This document shows, in pieces, positions 17,080 through 25,428 of a DNA stretch of 64,000 bases. Source of the DNA: Prauserella flavalba (lineage in GTDB: Bacteria; Actinomycetota; Actinomycetes; Mycobacteriales; Pseudonocardiaceae); contig NZ_MASU01000007.1 of the NCBI RefSeq assembly GCF_003202235.1, positions 248,001 to 312,000 on the forward strand, read 5' to 3'. The stretch's first letter is position 1. Each line of letters opens with the position of its first letter. Position numbers and translations under genes: made by a program. The notes under the pieces are model-generated. The model did not search any database and was not told where the DNA came from. It saw only the letters and a program-made list of their open reading frames with translations.

Positions 17080-18108
17080 TCACGCCAGAGCGTGCAGCAC
17101 CCGCTCGACGTCCCCCGCGGTGTTGTAGAGGTGGAAACCGACGCGGATCTTGCCCGCTCGCAGGCTCGCCCTCACGCCCGCCTGGGCCAGGCGCGGGCCC
17201 GCGTTCTCCACGGCCAGCGCGACGATGGCGCTGCCGGCCGGCGGCAGGCCGAGTCCGGAGCGGAGGCTGTCGGCCAGTCCCGTGCAGTGGGCGTGGACGG
17301 CCTTGCGGTCGAGCGAGGCGAGGTAGGGCAGCGACACCGCGGCACCGGCGAAGGACAGCCACGCCGGGGAGAGGTCGTAGCGGCGCGGCCCCTCGGCGAG
17401 GCGCAGCGGCAGCCCGTAGACGGCCTGCCAGGGGTCCTCGCCCGCGTACCAGTTGGCGGCGACGGGCACACCGCGCTCCAGCACGCGGGGATGCACGGCG
17501 AGCCACGCGGCCCCGCGCGGAGCCAGCAGCCATTTGTACGAACCACCCACCACCCAGTCGGCCCATTCCAGCTCCAGCGGCAGCCAGCCCGCCGCCTGGG
17601 TCACGTCGAGCAGCACGGGAACCCCGGCGGATTCGGCGGCGTCGCGCAGCGCGGCGAGGTCCACCAGCGCACCGTCCGCCGACTGCGCCACGCTCACGGC
17701 GACGAGATCGTGTCCATCCACAGTGGACGGAAGATCGGCGAGAGGAACCTCCCGCACGGTGACGCCGCGGTGCCCGTGTGCCGCGAACGGGAAGGTGACG
17801 CTCGTGAACTCCTGCTCGGCCACGAGCACCCGGGCCCCGTCGGGAAGACCGGCGGCCACCACGGAGATCGCCTGCGACACGCTCCCGCCGATGGCGACCC
17901 GGTCGGCGGGCACTCCCGTGAGCGTCGCGAACCCCTCGCGTGAGGTGTGCACGGCCGCGTCGAAGTCGGGCGGCGCGTCGGCACCGGTGCGCCAGCGCGC
18001 GACGGTCTCGGCGACGGCGTCGGCCACGTGGGCTGGCGGGATGCCGATGCTGGGCGTGTTGAGGTAACCGGGCGGGACGTCGAAGTCCGCGGCGAAGGCG
18101 TGTCGCAT
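17080..18108 (-). CDS. class V PLP-dependent aminotransferase (cysteine desulfurase-like)
   Basis: A 342-residue fold-type I PLP enzyme of the class V family, which includes cysteine desulfurases, kynureninase-like and isopenicillin N epimerase-like proteins. The expected PLP-binding lysine is K192 in GGSYKWLLAPRG. The aspartate that contacts the pyridine ring is in LLDVTQAAGW (about 168), and the cofactor phosphate region is GGSVSQAISV. A desulfurase cysteine loop is not evident, so an amino-acid lyase or epimerase role is as likely. The ATG at 18108 has GGAGGT immediately next to it and TAACGT eight bases upstream, which fits leaderless initiation. Confidence 0.75.
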   Translation of the reverse strand: MRHAFAADFDVPPGYLNTPSIGIPPAHVADAVAETVARWRTGADAPPDFDAAVHTSREGFATLTGVPADRVAIGGSVSQAISVVAAGLPDGARVLVAEQEFTSVTFPFAAHGHRGVTVREVPLADLPSTVDGHDLVAVSVAQSADGALVDLAALRDAAESAGVPVLLDVTQAAGWLPLELEWADWVVGGSYKWLLAPRGAAWLAVHPRVLERGVPVAANWYAGEDPWQAVYGLPLRLAEGPRRYDLSPAWLSFAGAAVSLPYLASLDRKAVHAHCTGLADSLRSGLGLPPAGSAIVALAVENAGPRLAQAGVRASLRAGKIRVGFHLYNTAGDVERVLHALA

Positions 18109-18119
18109 ACCTCCAGACG

Positions 18120-19628
18120 TTAGCCGCGGTCGAGGAAGGGACCGAAGAGATCGGGCACGGCCCTCTCGGCGAACGCCAGTCCTTCGCTCTCGCCGACGTC
18201 GTGGATCGAGTAGGCGCCCGCGCCGGCCGCGGTGGTCGCCGTGAGCGTCAGCAGGCCCTTGCGACGCTGGAAGATCGACTGCCGGGCCGTCCAGCCGATC
18301 ACGCCGCGCCGTTGCAGCGCGACCGTGCCCCGGCGCACGGTGCCGCTGCGCGCGACGAGGTAGTCGCCGGTGAGGCCGTGGCCGAGGTTGCGGTAGGCGT
18401 CGATCGCGAGCACGACCGCGACCGGCACGAGCACGGCCGCGCAGATCCACGCCAGGCGCAGCAGCACCTCCACCGGCAGGACCCAGCCCAGTACCAGCAA
18501 CGGCAGCACGACCGCGGCGACACCCGCGAGGCCCCAGCGGATGCGCCTGCCGCGCGCCGCGACCGGGTGCGGCAGCAGCCGGACCGACGAGGTCGGCGAC
18601 ACCTCCTCGCGCAGGACGTCCGCGGCCACCCGGTCCGCCACCTCCCTCGGCGCCGAGGGCAGCAGGGTCTTGTGGTCGGTCTTCTCGTTCTCCTTCTGTT
18701 TCGCCAGACCCGTCGCGACGGCGTCGACCCGCGCCGCGCCCACGAGCCGGTTGCCGAGCGGTTCGACGAGCTCGACGCCGCGCAGCCGCCGCTCCTCCAG
18801 CGAGATGGAGCGGGACGTGAGCAGCCCCCTGCGCACCCGCAGGGTGCCGCCGGGCTCCCGTTCGAGGCGGTACTGCCACCACATCTCCACGAACAGCCCG
18901 GTCGCACCGACCACGCCGACGAGAATGCCGATCGCCACGAGCACGAGGATCGCCACCGCCAGCGGCAGGTCCCGCATCCGGTCGAGCGTCCAGGTGATCA
19001 CACCCTCCTGCAGGCCGAACCACTCGGCGACCTGGAGCACGGCGCCGAACGCCGCCACGCCGAGCGTGGGCGTCAGGAAGGACATCGGCGCGTAGCGGAC
19101 CCAGGAGAGGTCGAGTCTCGCGAGCACACCGTCGCGGCGCGGGGTCCCGTCGGCGGAGGGCGCCCGGTCGAGCAGGTCCCTGCGCAGCCGTTCCGCCTCG
19201 GCCTTGCCGACCGGGTGCAGCGCCAGCGAGCTCTGCCCGGCCCCGGTCTGTTCCCCGGTGCCGATCTTGACGTTCACCAGGCCGAAGAACCGCAGCAGCA
19301 ATCCCGCGGTGAGATCGACACTGCGGACGCGCTCCCGCGAGAGCGTCCGGCGCGAGCGCACGAGGATGCCCTTGTGCAGCTCGACCCGGTCGGGCAGCAC
19401 GCGGTACCGGGTCTTGCGCCAGCGCAGGTAGTCCGCGCCCGCGACCACGCCGATGATCAAAATCGAGGCGGGCAGGATGATCGCCAGCGCCAGGCCGGGG
19501 GAGGTCGCGCCACCGACGCCGACACCGGTCGGGACGCCCGCCACCACGCACACGCCCGCCGCGTTGAGGGAGTTGACGGCCACGGTCCGCCGGTCGAGCC
19601 GTTGCCAGGCGACCTCGGTGACCGTCAC
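18120..19628 (-). CDS. bacterial PH domain membrane protein (bPH2/DUF304, YdbT-like)
   Basis: A 502-residue membrane protein with several hydrophobic pairs (about residues 20-70, 180-250 and 370-410) alternating with soluble bacterial pleckstrin-homology segments. Typical bPH2 features are YRVLPDRVELHKGILVRSRRTLSRERVRSVDL near residue 75, a second copy near 265 (LRVRRGLLTSRSISLEERRLRGVEL), and a third near 430. This matches the three-domain YdbT type. Function is poorly known; a related Bacillus pair has been linked to bacteriocin resistance. It overlaps the shorter PH gene by four bases (GTGA), so the two products probably act together. Confidence 0.8.
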   Translation of the reverse strand: MTVTEVAWQRLDRRTVAVNSLNAAGVCVVAGVPTGVGVGGATSPGLALAIILPASILIIGVVAGADYLRWRKTRYRVLPDRVELHKGILVRSRRTLSRERVRSVDLTAGLLLRFFGLVNVKIGTGEQTGAGQSSLALHPVGKAEAERLRRDLLDRAPSADGTPRRDGVLARLDLSWVRYAPMSFLTPTLGVAAFGAVLQVAEWFGLQEGVITWTLDRMRDLPLAVAILVLVAIGILVGVVGATGLFVEMWWQYRLEREPGGTLRVRRGLLTSRSISLEERRLRGVELVEPLGNRLVGAARVDAVATGLAKQKENEKTDHKTLLPSAPREVADRVAADVLREEVSPTSSVRLLPHPVAARGRRIRWGLAGVAAVVLPLLVLGWVLPVEVLLRLAWICAAVLVPVAVVLAIDAYRNLGHGLTGDYLVARSGTVRRGTVALQRRGVIGWTARQSIFQRRKGLLTLTATTAAGAGAYSIHDVGESEGLAFAERAVPDLFGPFLDRG

Positions 19629-20140
19629 GTGGCATCACCGGGGGTCGCGTGCGTGGTCTCGGTCAGCTGGTGCACGAGGTCGGCGGCCAGCTCGTGGTCC
19701 AGACCAGGAATCGTCACGGCGCCCTTGGCCGACGCGGTGGTGACCGTGACGGTCGCGAGCCCGAAGTACTGCTCCAGCGGCCCGCGCTGGGTGTCCACGG
19801 TCTGGATGCGCGACATCGGCGCCACGCGCCACTCCTGCCACACCGCGCCGGTGCGGGTGTAGACGGCCTCGTCGGTCACCTCCCAGCGGTGCACGCGGTA
19901 CCACCACAGCGGCATGCCGATCGCGAGCGGCACGATCACCACCGTGATCGCCACCGCGGGCGCGAACAGCCAGAACCGCGCGCCCGGCAGGAAAACGCCG
20001 AGCACCACGAGCACCAGCACGGGAACCGCCCAGAACACGAGGATTCCAGTGCGCCACCACGCGATGGCCCTGCGGTCGACCTGATTGCGCGGAGGGCGCA
20101 GCCGCAGCCGGGCGCCCTCCCCCTGAGACGTCCCCGACAC
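19625..20140 (-). CDS. single bacterial PH domain membrane protein (bPH2/DUF304, YdbS-like)
   Basis: A 171-residue protein with two transmembrane helices (about 30-75) followed by one bPH2 domain, where WEVTDEAVYTRTGAVWQEWRV and SRIQTVDTQRGPLEQYFGLATV are the characteristic stretches. The start is GTG at 20140, chosen because GGGAGGA lies six bases upstream. It is the first gene of a coupled pair with the 502-residue homologue, the same layout as ydbS-ydbT in Bacillus. Only 20 bases separate it from the dehydratase gene, so all may share a transcript. Confidence 0.82.
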   Translation of the reverse strand: MSGTSQGEGARLRLRPPRNQVDRRAIAWWRTGILVFWAVPVLVLVVLGVFLPGARFWLFAPAVAITVVIVPLAIGMPLWWYRVHRWEVTDEAVYTRTGAVWQEWRVAPMSRIQTVDTQRGPLEQYFGLATVTVTTASAKGAVTIPGLDHELAADLVHQLTETTHATPGDAT

Positions 20141-20160
20141 CCGATTCCTCCCGTTTCCCC

Positions 20161-21108
20161 CTACGAGTGGCTGGAGGTTAGCACCTCCCCGAGTACGGGA
20201 AGCGCGATGTTGCGGCCCGACACCACCACCACGACGGGACTCTCCGTGCGGACCTTCCCGGCCAGCACCGCGGCCAGTGCGGCGGCGCCCGCGCCCTCGG
20301 CGACGAGGCCGTACGCGCTCGCGAGGTGCCGCAGTGCCGCGTGCAGTTCCGCTTCGGTGACGGTGAGCAGCTCGTCGACGTGCTTGGCGACGAGGTCGAT
20401 CGTCACGGAGCCGGGTTCGAGGTTCGCGGCGATGCCGTCGGCGAGGGTGGGGCCGACCTCGACCGGCACCTGGTGCCCCGCGCGCACGGCCGCCGCCATC
20501 GAGGGCGCGGCCGCGGACTCGACGCCGACGAGCCGGACGTCGTCGCGGGTGGCCGCCCACAGCCCGATGCCGGAGGCGAGCCCGCCGCCGCCGACGGCGC
20601 AGACGACCGTGAGCGGGCCGGAGGTCTGCTCGGCCAGCTCGTGGCCGAGCGTGCCCTGGCCCGCGATCACGTCGGGGTCGTTGTAGGGCGACACGTACCG
20701 GGCTCCGCGGGCGGCGAGCTCCAGTGCGTGCGCCTCCGCGTCGGCGTAGGAGGTGCCGGTGCGCACGAGCTCGACGTCGAAGGCCCGCAGAGCGGCGACC
20801 TTGGCGGGTGAGGCGTTGCCGGGCACCACGACGGTCGCACGCCTGCCCAGCCGGGTCGCGGCGAACGCGACGCCGAGCCCGTGGTTGCCCGCCGATGCGG
20901 TGACCACGTGGTCGTCCTCGCCGACGCCGGCGAGCGCGGTGAGCGCGCCGCGCACCTTGAACGAGCCCGTCGGCTGCATGGTCTCCAGCTTGAGCGCAGG
21001 CCCCTCGGGCGGGCTCACGAGCGGGGTCGGCGGCAGCGTCGCGCGCACGATCTCCCACGCGCGCTCGACGTCCTGCGGGACCGGGGTACGTACCTGACGA
21101 TGTGCCAT
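20161..21108 (-). CDS. PLP-dependent serine/threonine dehydratase
   Basis: Predicted ammonia-lyase converting threonine or serine to the 2-keto acid. The 315-residue fold-type II PLP enzyme has the cofactor lysine K51 in TGSFKVRGA, the substrate loop SAGNHG at residues 72-77, and the phosphate-binding GGGGLASG around 170. There is no C-terminal ACT domain, so it resembles the catabolic or short form and should not be feedback-inhibited by isoleucine. A CAGGCT -10 element six bases before the ATG suggests a leaderless message. It is divergent from a LysR gene that is the likely regulator. Confidence 0.85.
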   Translation of the reverse strand: MAHRQVRTPVPQDVERAWEIVRATLPPTPLVSPPEGPALKLETMQPTGSFKVRGALTALAGVGEDDHVVTASAGNHGLGVAFAATRLGRRATVVVPGNASPAKVAALRAFDVELVRTGTSYADAEAHALELAARGARYVSPYNDPDVIAGQGTLGHELAEQTSGPLTVVCAVGGGGLASGIGLWAATRDDVRLVGVESAAAPSMAAAVRAGHQVPVEVGPTLADGIAANLEPGSVTIDLVAKHVDELLTVTEAELHAALRHLASAYGLVAEGAGAAALAAVLAGKVRTESPVVVVVSGRNIALPVLGEVLTSSHS

Positions 21109-21179
21109 GCGCTCAGCCTGCGCCCGGTGGCAGAGTCGCTACCAGGGCGGGCTTCTACGGCTGAGCGTAAGCTTTCGTT
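21109..21179. promoter_or_regulatory. divergent promoter region with candidate LysR site
   Basis: This 71-bp spacer separates the dehydratase and LysR genes. On the minus strand CAGGCT (21115-21120) lies six bases before the dehydratase ATG. On the plus strand TAAGCT (21168-21173) lies six bases before the LysR GTG. Between them TACG-N6-CGTA (21156-21169) is a short inverted repeat overlapping the LysR promoter, consistent with autoregulation. The -10 calls are firmer than the operator. Confidence 0.5.
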
Positions 21180-22109
21180 GTGCTCGACCCCCGCAGACTC
21201 CGGCTGCTGCGCGACGTCGCGAGAACCGGCTCCATCGCCGGTGCGGCGCAGCGGGACGGCCGCACGGCCGCGGCGGCGTCGCAGCAGCTCGCCGCGCTGG
21301 AGCGGCAGACCGGTGTGCGGCTGCTCGAACGGGGTGCCCGCAGCGTGCGGTTGACCGAGGCGGGCCGGGTGCTGGCGGAGCACGCCGACCGGGTGCTGTC
21401 CGAACTGGACAGTGCGGAACAGGCCCTGCTGTCGGTGGCCGGGTTGCGCGGCGGCAGGCTGCGGGTGGCGGCGTTCGGCACGGCGGCCGGGTTCACCGTC
21501 CCGGCGCTCGGCGCGTTCCAGCGGCACCATCCCGGCGTGGAGCTGACGTTCGTGGAGCTGGAGCCCGAGGAGGCCGTGCCTGCCGTACGCGCGGGTGAGG
21601 TGGACCTCGCCGTGACACACCAGTACGCCCAGTTGCCCAAACCGGACCTGCGCGGGCTGCGGCAGACGCCGTTGCGCAGCGAGCGGCTGCTGCTCGCCGT
21701 GCCGCCGAGCCTGCGGCCCGGCGACGAGAGCCCGGTGCGGTTGCGCGACTACGCGGGTGCCCGGTGGATCGCTCCGCGGCCGGTCGCGGGCTTCCAGGCG
21801 GTGGTGGAGCTGACGTGCCGGGCGGCCGGGTTCGAGCCGAAGGTCGGCTTCCGCACGGACAACTTCGACACGATGCGCACGCTCGTGGCCGCGGACTTCG
21901 GTGTCGCGCTGGTGCCGGAGCTGGCGGCGGCGCCGACCCAGGGCGTGACGTTCCTCGAGGTGGCCAGGCCGACGCGGCTGGCGCGGGAGGTGCACGCGAC
22001 CACGCGCGCGGGCGGCGCCTCGCCCGCCGTCGAGCACCTGCTGGGGCTGCTGGTGGAGCGGGTCAGTGCCCGGGGCGGGTCAGCCCGTCCTCGGCGCCGC
22101 CCCGGCTGA
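21180..22109 (+). CDS. LysR family transcriptional regulator
   Basis: A 309-residue LysR-type regulator. The N-terminal winged helix-turn-helix spans about residues 1-60 with the typical VARTGSIAGAAQRDGRTAAAASQQLAALE stretch. The effector-binding periplasmic-binding-protein-like domain covers about 88-290. It is divergent from the serine/threonine dehydratase, so an amino acid or keto acid is a plausible co-inducer. The GTG start is preceded by a close -10 element and no ribosome site. Its 3' end overlaps the converging CapA-like gene by 47 bases, which is unusually long. Confidence 0.88.
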   Translation: MLDPRRLRLLRDVARTGSIAGAAQRDGRTAAAASQQLAALERQTGVRLLERGARSVRLTEAGRVLAEHADRVLSELDSAEQALLSVAGLRGGRLRVAAFGTAAGFTVPALGAFQRHHPGVELTFVELEPEEAVPAVRAGEVDLAVTHQYAQLPKPDLRGLRQTPLRSERLLLAVPPSLRPGDESPVRLRDYAGARWIAPRPVAGFQAVVELTCRAAGFEPKVGFRTDNFDTMRTLVAADFGVALVPELAAAPTQGVTFLEVARPTRLAREVHATTRAGGASPAVEHLLGLLVERVSARGGSARPRRRPG

Positions 22110-23199
22110 GCACGATCCCGTCGGTGCGCTCCAGTGCCTCGGTGCGGCGCGCGTCCGGCGCCGCGGCGGTGAGGTCGGTGAGCCGGATCGGCGGGCCCAG
22201 CTCCAGGAGCGTCGGCACGTACTCCGCGGAGGTGACCCGCCAGCCGCCGCCCTCGCGCGTGAACTCGAACCGCGACGCGATGCCCTCCTCGGACACGCCC
22301 CTCGGCTCCTCGTGCCGGGCCACCGAGTTGCCGTGGCCGTAGGCGACCCAGTTGTCGCCGATGCGCTCGATGGGCTGCACGACGTGGGCGTGGTGGCCGA
22401 GGATCAGGTCGACGGAGCCGTCGGTGAGCAGTCGCCCGGCCAGCGCCTGCTGCTCCGGTGTCGGGTCGTGGACGTACTCCTCGCCCCAGTGCAGGCTCGC
22501 GAGCACCACCTCGGCACCGGCCTCACGCGTGGCGCGGGCGGCCTCGATCACGGCGTCGGCGTCGAGCGGGTTCGACAGCCACGGCTTGCCGCCGGGCAGC
22601 TCGAAGCCGTTGAAGCCGAACGTGAACGAGACGTGGCCGACCTTGACGCCGCCGACGTCGTAGACGAGCGGGGTCGCGGCCTCCCGCTCGGTGCGGGCGG
22701 AGCCGGTGTGCCGCAGCCCGGCCTCGTCGAGCGCGTCGAGCGTGTGCGTGACACCCTCCTCACCCTGGTCGAGGACGTGGTTGGAGGCGGTGGAGCAGCC
22801 GTCGTAGCCGACGTCGGCGAGGTCGTCAGCCAGCTCGGGCGGCGCGCTGAACCGCGGGTAGCCGCTGTACGGGCCGCCGTCCGGGGAGAGCGGCACCTCC
22901 AGGTGGCACAACGCGAGGTCGGCGCCGGACACGAGCGGGCGGACGCCCTCGAGGAGCGGCCCGTAGTCGAAGTCGTCGGTTCCCCCGCCCGCCTCCGCCG
23001 CGGCGTGGTCGGTCAGCGGCGGGTGGATGAGCACGTCGCCGGTGGCGACCACGCTGAACGAGTCCGGCCGCGCGCTCGTCGACGGCGGCGCGCTCGCCTT
23101 CGGCGATGAGGGGACGGGCTCCTGTTCGGCGGGCGGGGAGCTGCAGGCACCTGCCACGAGCGCCACGCCCAGTACCGCACACGCGGCACGACGCATCAT
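22063..23199 (-). CDS. CapA family lipoprotein (metallophosphatase fold)
   Basis: A 378-residue predicted surface lipoprotein. The signal sequence ends in a lipobox LVAGAC with Cys19, followed by a Pro/Ser-rich linker. The main domain matches the CapA/PgsA family (poly-gamma-glutamate capsule synthesis-like): an opening SFSVVATGDVLIH, then ASNHVLDQGEEGVTHTL, and GHHAHVVQPIERIGDNWVAYGHGNSV carrying the metal-binding histidines. Many actinobacterial members have no known link to capsule synthesis. It converges with the LysR gene and overlaps its end. Confidence 0.82.
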   Translation of the reverse strand: MMRRAACAVLGVALVAGACSSPPAEQEPVPSSPKASAPPSTSARPDSFSVVATGDVLIHPPLTDHAAAEAGGGTDDFDYGPLLEGVRPLVSGADLALCHLEVPLSPDGGPYSGYPRFSAPPELADDLADVGYDGCSTASNHVLDQGEEGVTHTLDALDEAGLRHTGSARTEREAATPLVYDVGGVKVGHVSFTFGFNGFELPGGKPWLSNPLDADAVIEAARATREAGAEVVLASLHWGEEYVHDPTPEQQALAGRLLTDGSVDLILGHHAHVVQPIERIGDNWVAYGHGNSVARHEEPRGVSEEGIASRFEFTREGGGWRVTSAEYVPTLLELGPPIRLTDLTAAAPDARRTEALERTDGIVLSRGGAEDGLTRPGH

Positions 23200-23263
23200 C
23201 GATCAGCCTTTCGGGGGACGGCGCCGCCATCCTGCCCGGTCACCCGGAGTGATCAGGATGTGG

Positions 23264-24361
23264 TCACGCGAGCGTCTGCCACCACGCCTCCGCCGTCGAC
23301 ACGGCGGCGACGTCGATCCGCTCGCCGGGACGCGGGATCGCCATCGTCACTCCCCGTGCCTCGGCCTCCTTCCACGCCCGGTCCACCGGGTCGGTCCAGC
23401 CGTGCGGGGCCAGGTTGAACGTGCCCCAGTGCACCGGCACGAGCAGGCCGCCGCGCACGTCCACATGGGCGGCAACGCCTTCCTCGGGCAGCATGTGGAT
23501 GTCGGGCCAGCTGGGCGCGTAGGCGCCGATCTGGATGAGCGTGGCGTCGAACGGGCCGTGCTCGCGCCCGATGTCGGCGAACCCGGGGAAGTACCCGGTG
23601 TCGCCGCTGTAGAACACCCGGTGGCGGGGCCCGGCGATCACCCACGACGCCCACAGCGTGTTGTTGCGCTTGAAGCCCCGCCCGGAGAAGTGCTGGGCCG
23701 GCGTCGCGGTCAGGCGCACGCCCGCCACCTCGGTCCGCCCGCCCCAGTCGAGCTCCACGATGCGCGACTCGGGCACCCGCCAGCGCCGCAGGTGCGCCCC
23801 GACGCCGAGCGGGACGACGAACGGCGCGTCCTGCAGGGCCGTGAGCCTGCGGACCGTGGGCATGTCGAGGTGGTCGTAATGGTCGTGGGAGATCACGATC
23901 GCGTCGAGCCGCGGCAGTTCCTCCAGCCGGCGCGGCACCGGGTGCAGCCGGCGCGGGCCGAGCAGCCGCGACGGCGACGCGCGGTCGCTCCACACCGGGT
24001 CGAGCAGCACCCGCACGCCGTCGAGCTCGACGAGCGTCGAGGCGTGGCCGAACCAGGTGAGGTGCAGCCCGTCCGGGGGCGTGGTGCCGTCCGCGGCCAG
24101 GAGCGGGACGGTGCCGGCCGGGTGCCGCCGCTGCCCGCCGAAGAGGAACTCGCGCAGTGCGGCCTTGCCGCTGCCGGGCGGCAGCCAGCGCGGCGGGGCG
24201 GTGTTGCGGAAAGCGCCGTCGCGGTACTGCGGCGAGTCCAGCAGCGACTCCGGCACCGGACGGCCGCCGAGCGCGGGCAGCACCCCTCGCGCCGCGAACG
24301 CCGTCCCCGCCGTGACGAGCGTGCCCAGTCCCGCGGCCACCACCGCTCCGATCCTCACCAT
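23264..24361 (-). CDS. metallo-beta-lactamase fold hydrolase (UlaG / NAPE-PLD-like)
   Basis: A 365-residue hydrolase with the zinc-binding motif SHDHYDHLD at residues 158-166 and further ligands in QHFSGRG and YSGDTGY. Sequence layout and the N-terminal region resemble the family shared by UlaG lactonases and NAPE-type phospholipase D. A hydrophobic N-terminal stretch (about 5-28) is probably a signal anchor. Substrate unknown. The start is ATG with AAGGGG upstream, and the gene is divergent from an AraC regulator with 88 bp between them, which makes that regulator a candidate controller. Confidence 0.8.
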   Translation of the reverse strand: MVRIGAVVAAGLGTLVTAGTAFAARGVLPALGGRPVPESLLDSPQYRDGAFRNTAPPRWLPPGSGKAALREFLFGGQRRHPAGTVPLLAADGTTPPDGLHLTWFGHASTLVELDGVRVLLDPVWSDRASPSRLLGPRRLHPVPRRLEELPRLDAIVISHDHYDHLDMPTVRRLTALQDAPFVVPLGVGAHLRRWRVPESRIVELDWGGRTEVAGVRLTATPAQHFSGRGFKRNNTLWASWVIAGPRHRVFYSGDTGYFPGFADIGREHGPFDATLIQIGAYAPSWPDIHMLPEEGVAAHVDVRGGLLVPVHWGTFNLAPHGWTDPVDRAWKEAEARGVTMAIPRPGERIDVAAVSTAEAWWQTLA

Positions 24362-24437
24362 GTGCCGGCCCCTTCCCCGAGTCTGCCGGAATCAACGCGT
24401 GATCGGTGCGACGTGTTCCGGAGAGGTTCTCCGCCTC

Positions 24438-24443
24438 TAGTCT
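24438..24443 (+). promoter_or_regulatory. candidate -10 element TAGTCT for a leaderless transcript
   Basis: TAGTCT fits TANNNT and ends exactly six bases before the ATG at 24450. No ribosome site is seen. It defines the start of the AraC-type gene. Confidence 0.55.
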
Positions 24444-24449
24444 GAGGGC

Positions 24450-25391
24450 ATGGACGCGCTGGGCCGCCTGCTCGACGGGCCGAGGGCGCACGGCGCCTTC
24501 GTGCTGAGGGCGCTGCTCGACCCGCCGTGGTCGATCCACGTGCGGGACCGGGCACCGCTCACCCTCGTCGCGGTGGCGACGGGCGAGGCGTGGCTCGTGC
24601 CCGGCGAGGGCGAGCCCGTGCGGCTCCGCGAGAACGACATCGCCCTGGTGCGCGGGCCCGAGCCGTACACGGTCGCCGACGACCCGGCCACCGAGCCGAC
24701 GGTGATCGTCCATCCTGGGCAGCGCTGCACCACACCGGACGGCGAGGAGCTGTGCGAGCTGCTGCGGCTCGGCGTGCGCACCTGGGGCACCGGGGGTGAC
24801 ACGACGCTGCTCGTCGGCGCCTACGAGCTGCCGGGGGCGATCAGCAGGCGGCTGCTCGCCGCGCTGCCGCAGCGGCTGGTGCTGCCGTACGCGGAGTGGG
24901 AGTCGCCGCTGGTCCCGCTGCTGGCGGCCGAGATCGGCAGGGAGGAACCGGGGCAGACCGTGGTGCTCGACCGGCTGCTGGACCTGCTCGTGATCGCGGC
25001 GCTGCGGACCCATCTCGCCCGCGCGGACGCGGCGGGAAGTTCCTGGTACCACGCGCACAGCGACCCGGTGGTGGGCCACGCGCTGCGGTTGCTGCACGAC
25101 AACCCCGCGCTGCCGTGGACGGTCGCCACGCTCGCGGCGAAGACGGGCGTGTCGCGGGCGGTGCTCGCGCGGCGCTTCACCGAGCTCGTGGGCGAGTCGC
25201 CCATGGCGTACCTGACGGGCTGGCGGCTTGCGCTGGCCGCCGACCTGCTGCGCGAGCCGGACACGACCGTCGACGCGGTGGCCCGTCGCGTGGGCTATGG
25301 CAGCGCCTTCGCGCTCAGCACGGCGTTCAAGCGGGTCCGCGGCGTCAGCCCGCAGGAGCACCGCGAGAGCACGGTGACCTCCGTCGGCTGA
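24450..25391 (+). CDS. AraC family regulator with cupin N-terminal domain
   Basis: A 313-residue regulator. The N-terminal 190 residues form a cupin-like sensor domain. It has the sequence WSIHVRDRAPLTLVAV, then a VIVHPGQRCTTPDG segment like other cupin_6-type AraC proteins. The C-terminal domain (about 215-310) has two helix-turn-helix units, ending with VARRVGYGSAFALSTAFKRVRGVSPQEHR. Effector and targets are unknown; the divergent metallo-hydrolase is the obvious candidate target. It appears leaderless. Confidence 0.85.
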   Translation: MDALGRLLDGPRAHGAFVLRALLDPPWSIHVRDRAPLTLVAVATGEAWLVPGEGEPVRLRENDIALVRGPEPYTVADDPATEPTVIVHPGQRCTTPDGEELCELLRLGVRTWGTGGDTTLLVGAYELPGAISRRLLAALPQRLVLPYAEWESPLVPLLAAEIGREEPGQTVVLDRLLDLLVIAALRTHLARADAAGSSWYHAHSDPVVGHALRLLHDNPALPWTVATLAAKTGVSRAVLARRFTELVGESPMAYLTGWRLALAADLLREPDTTVDAVARRVGYGSAFALSTAFKRVRGVSPQEHRESTVTSVG

Positions 25392-25415
25392 GGCGGGAAT
25401 GCCGGTGCCCGGTGG

Positions 25416-25421
25416 GATACT
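25416..25421 (+). promoter_or_regulatory. candidate -10 element GATACT for a leaderless transcript
   Basis: GATACT (NANNNT pattern) ends seven bases before the ATG at 25429. This supports that start over an in-frame ATG ten codons upstream. A GGTGGG overlapping its 5' side could alternatively serve as a weak ribosome site. Confidence 0.4.
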
Positions 25422-25428
25422 GCCGATC

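Noticed and set aside
17080-19638. Long minus-strand frame joining the aminotransferase to a frame-shifted copy of the PH-domain region
   Set aside because: The upstream part is an out-of-frame shadow of the 502-residue PH protein. The aminotransferase begins at 18108.
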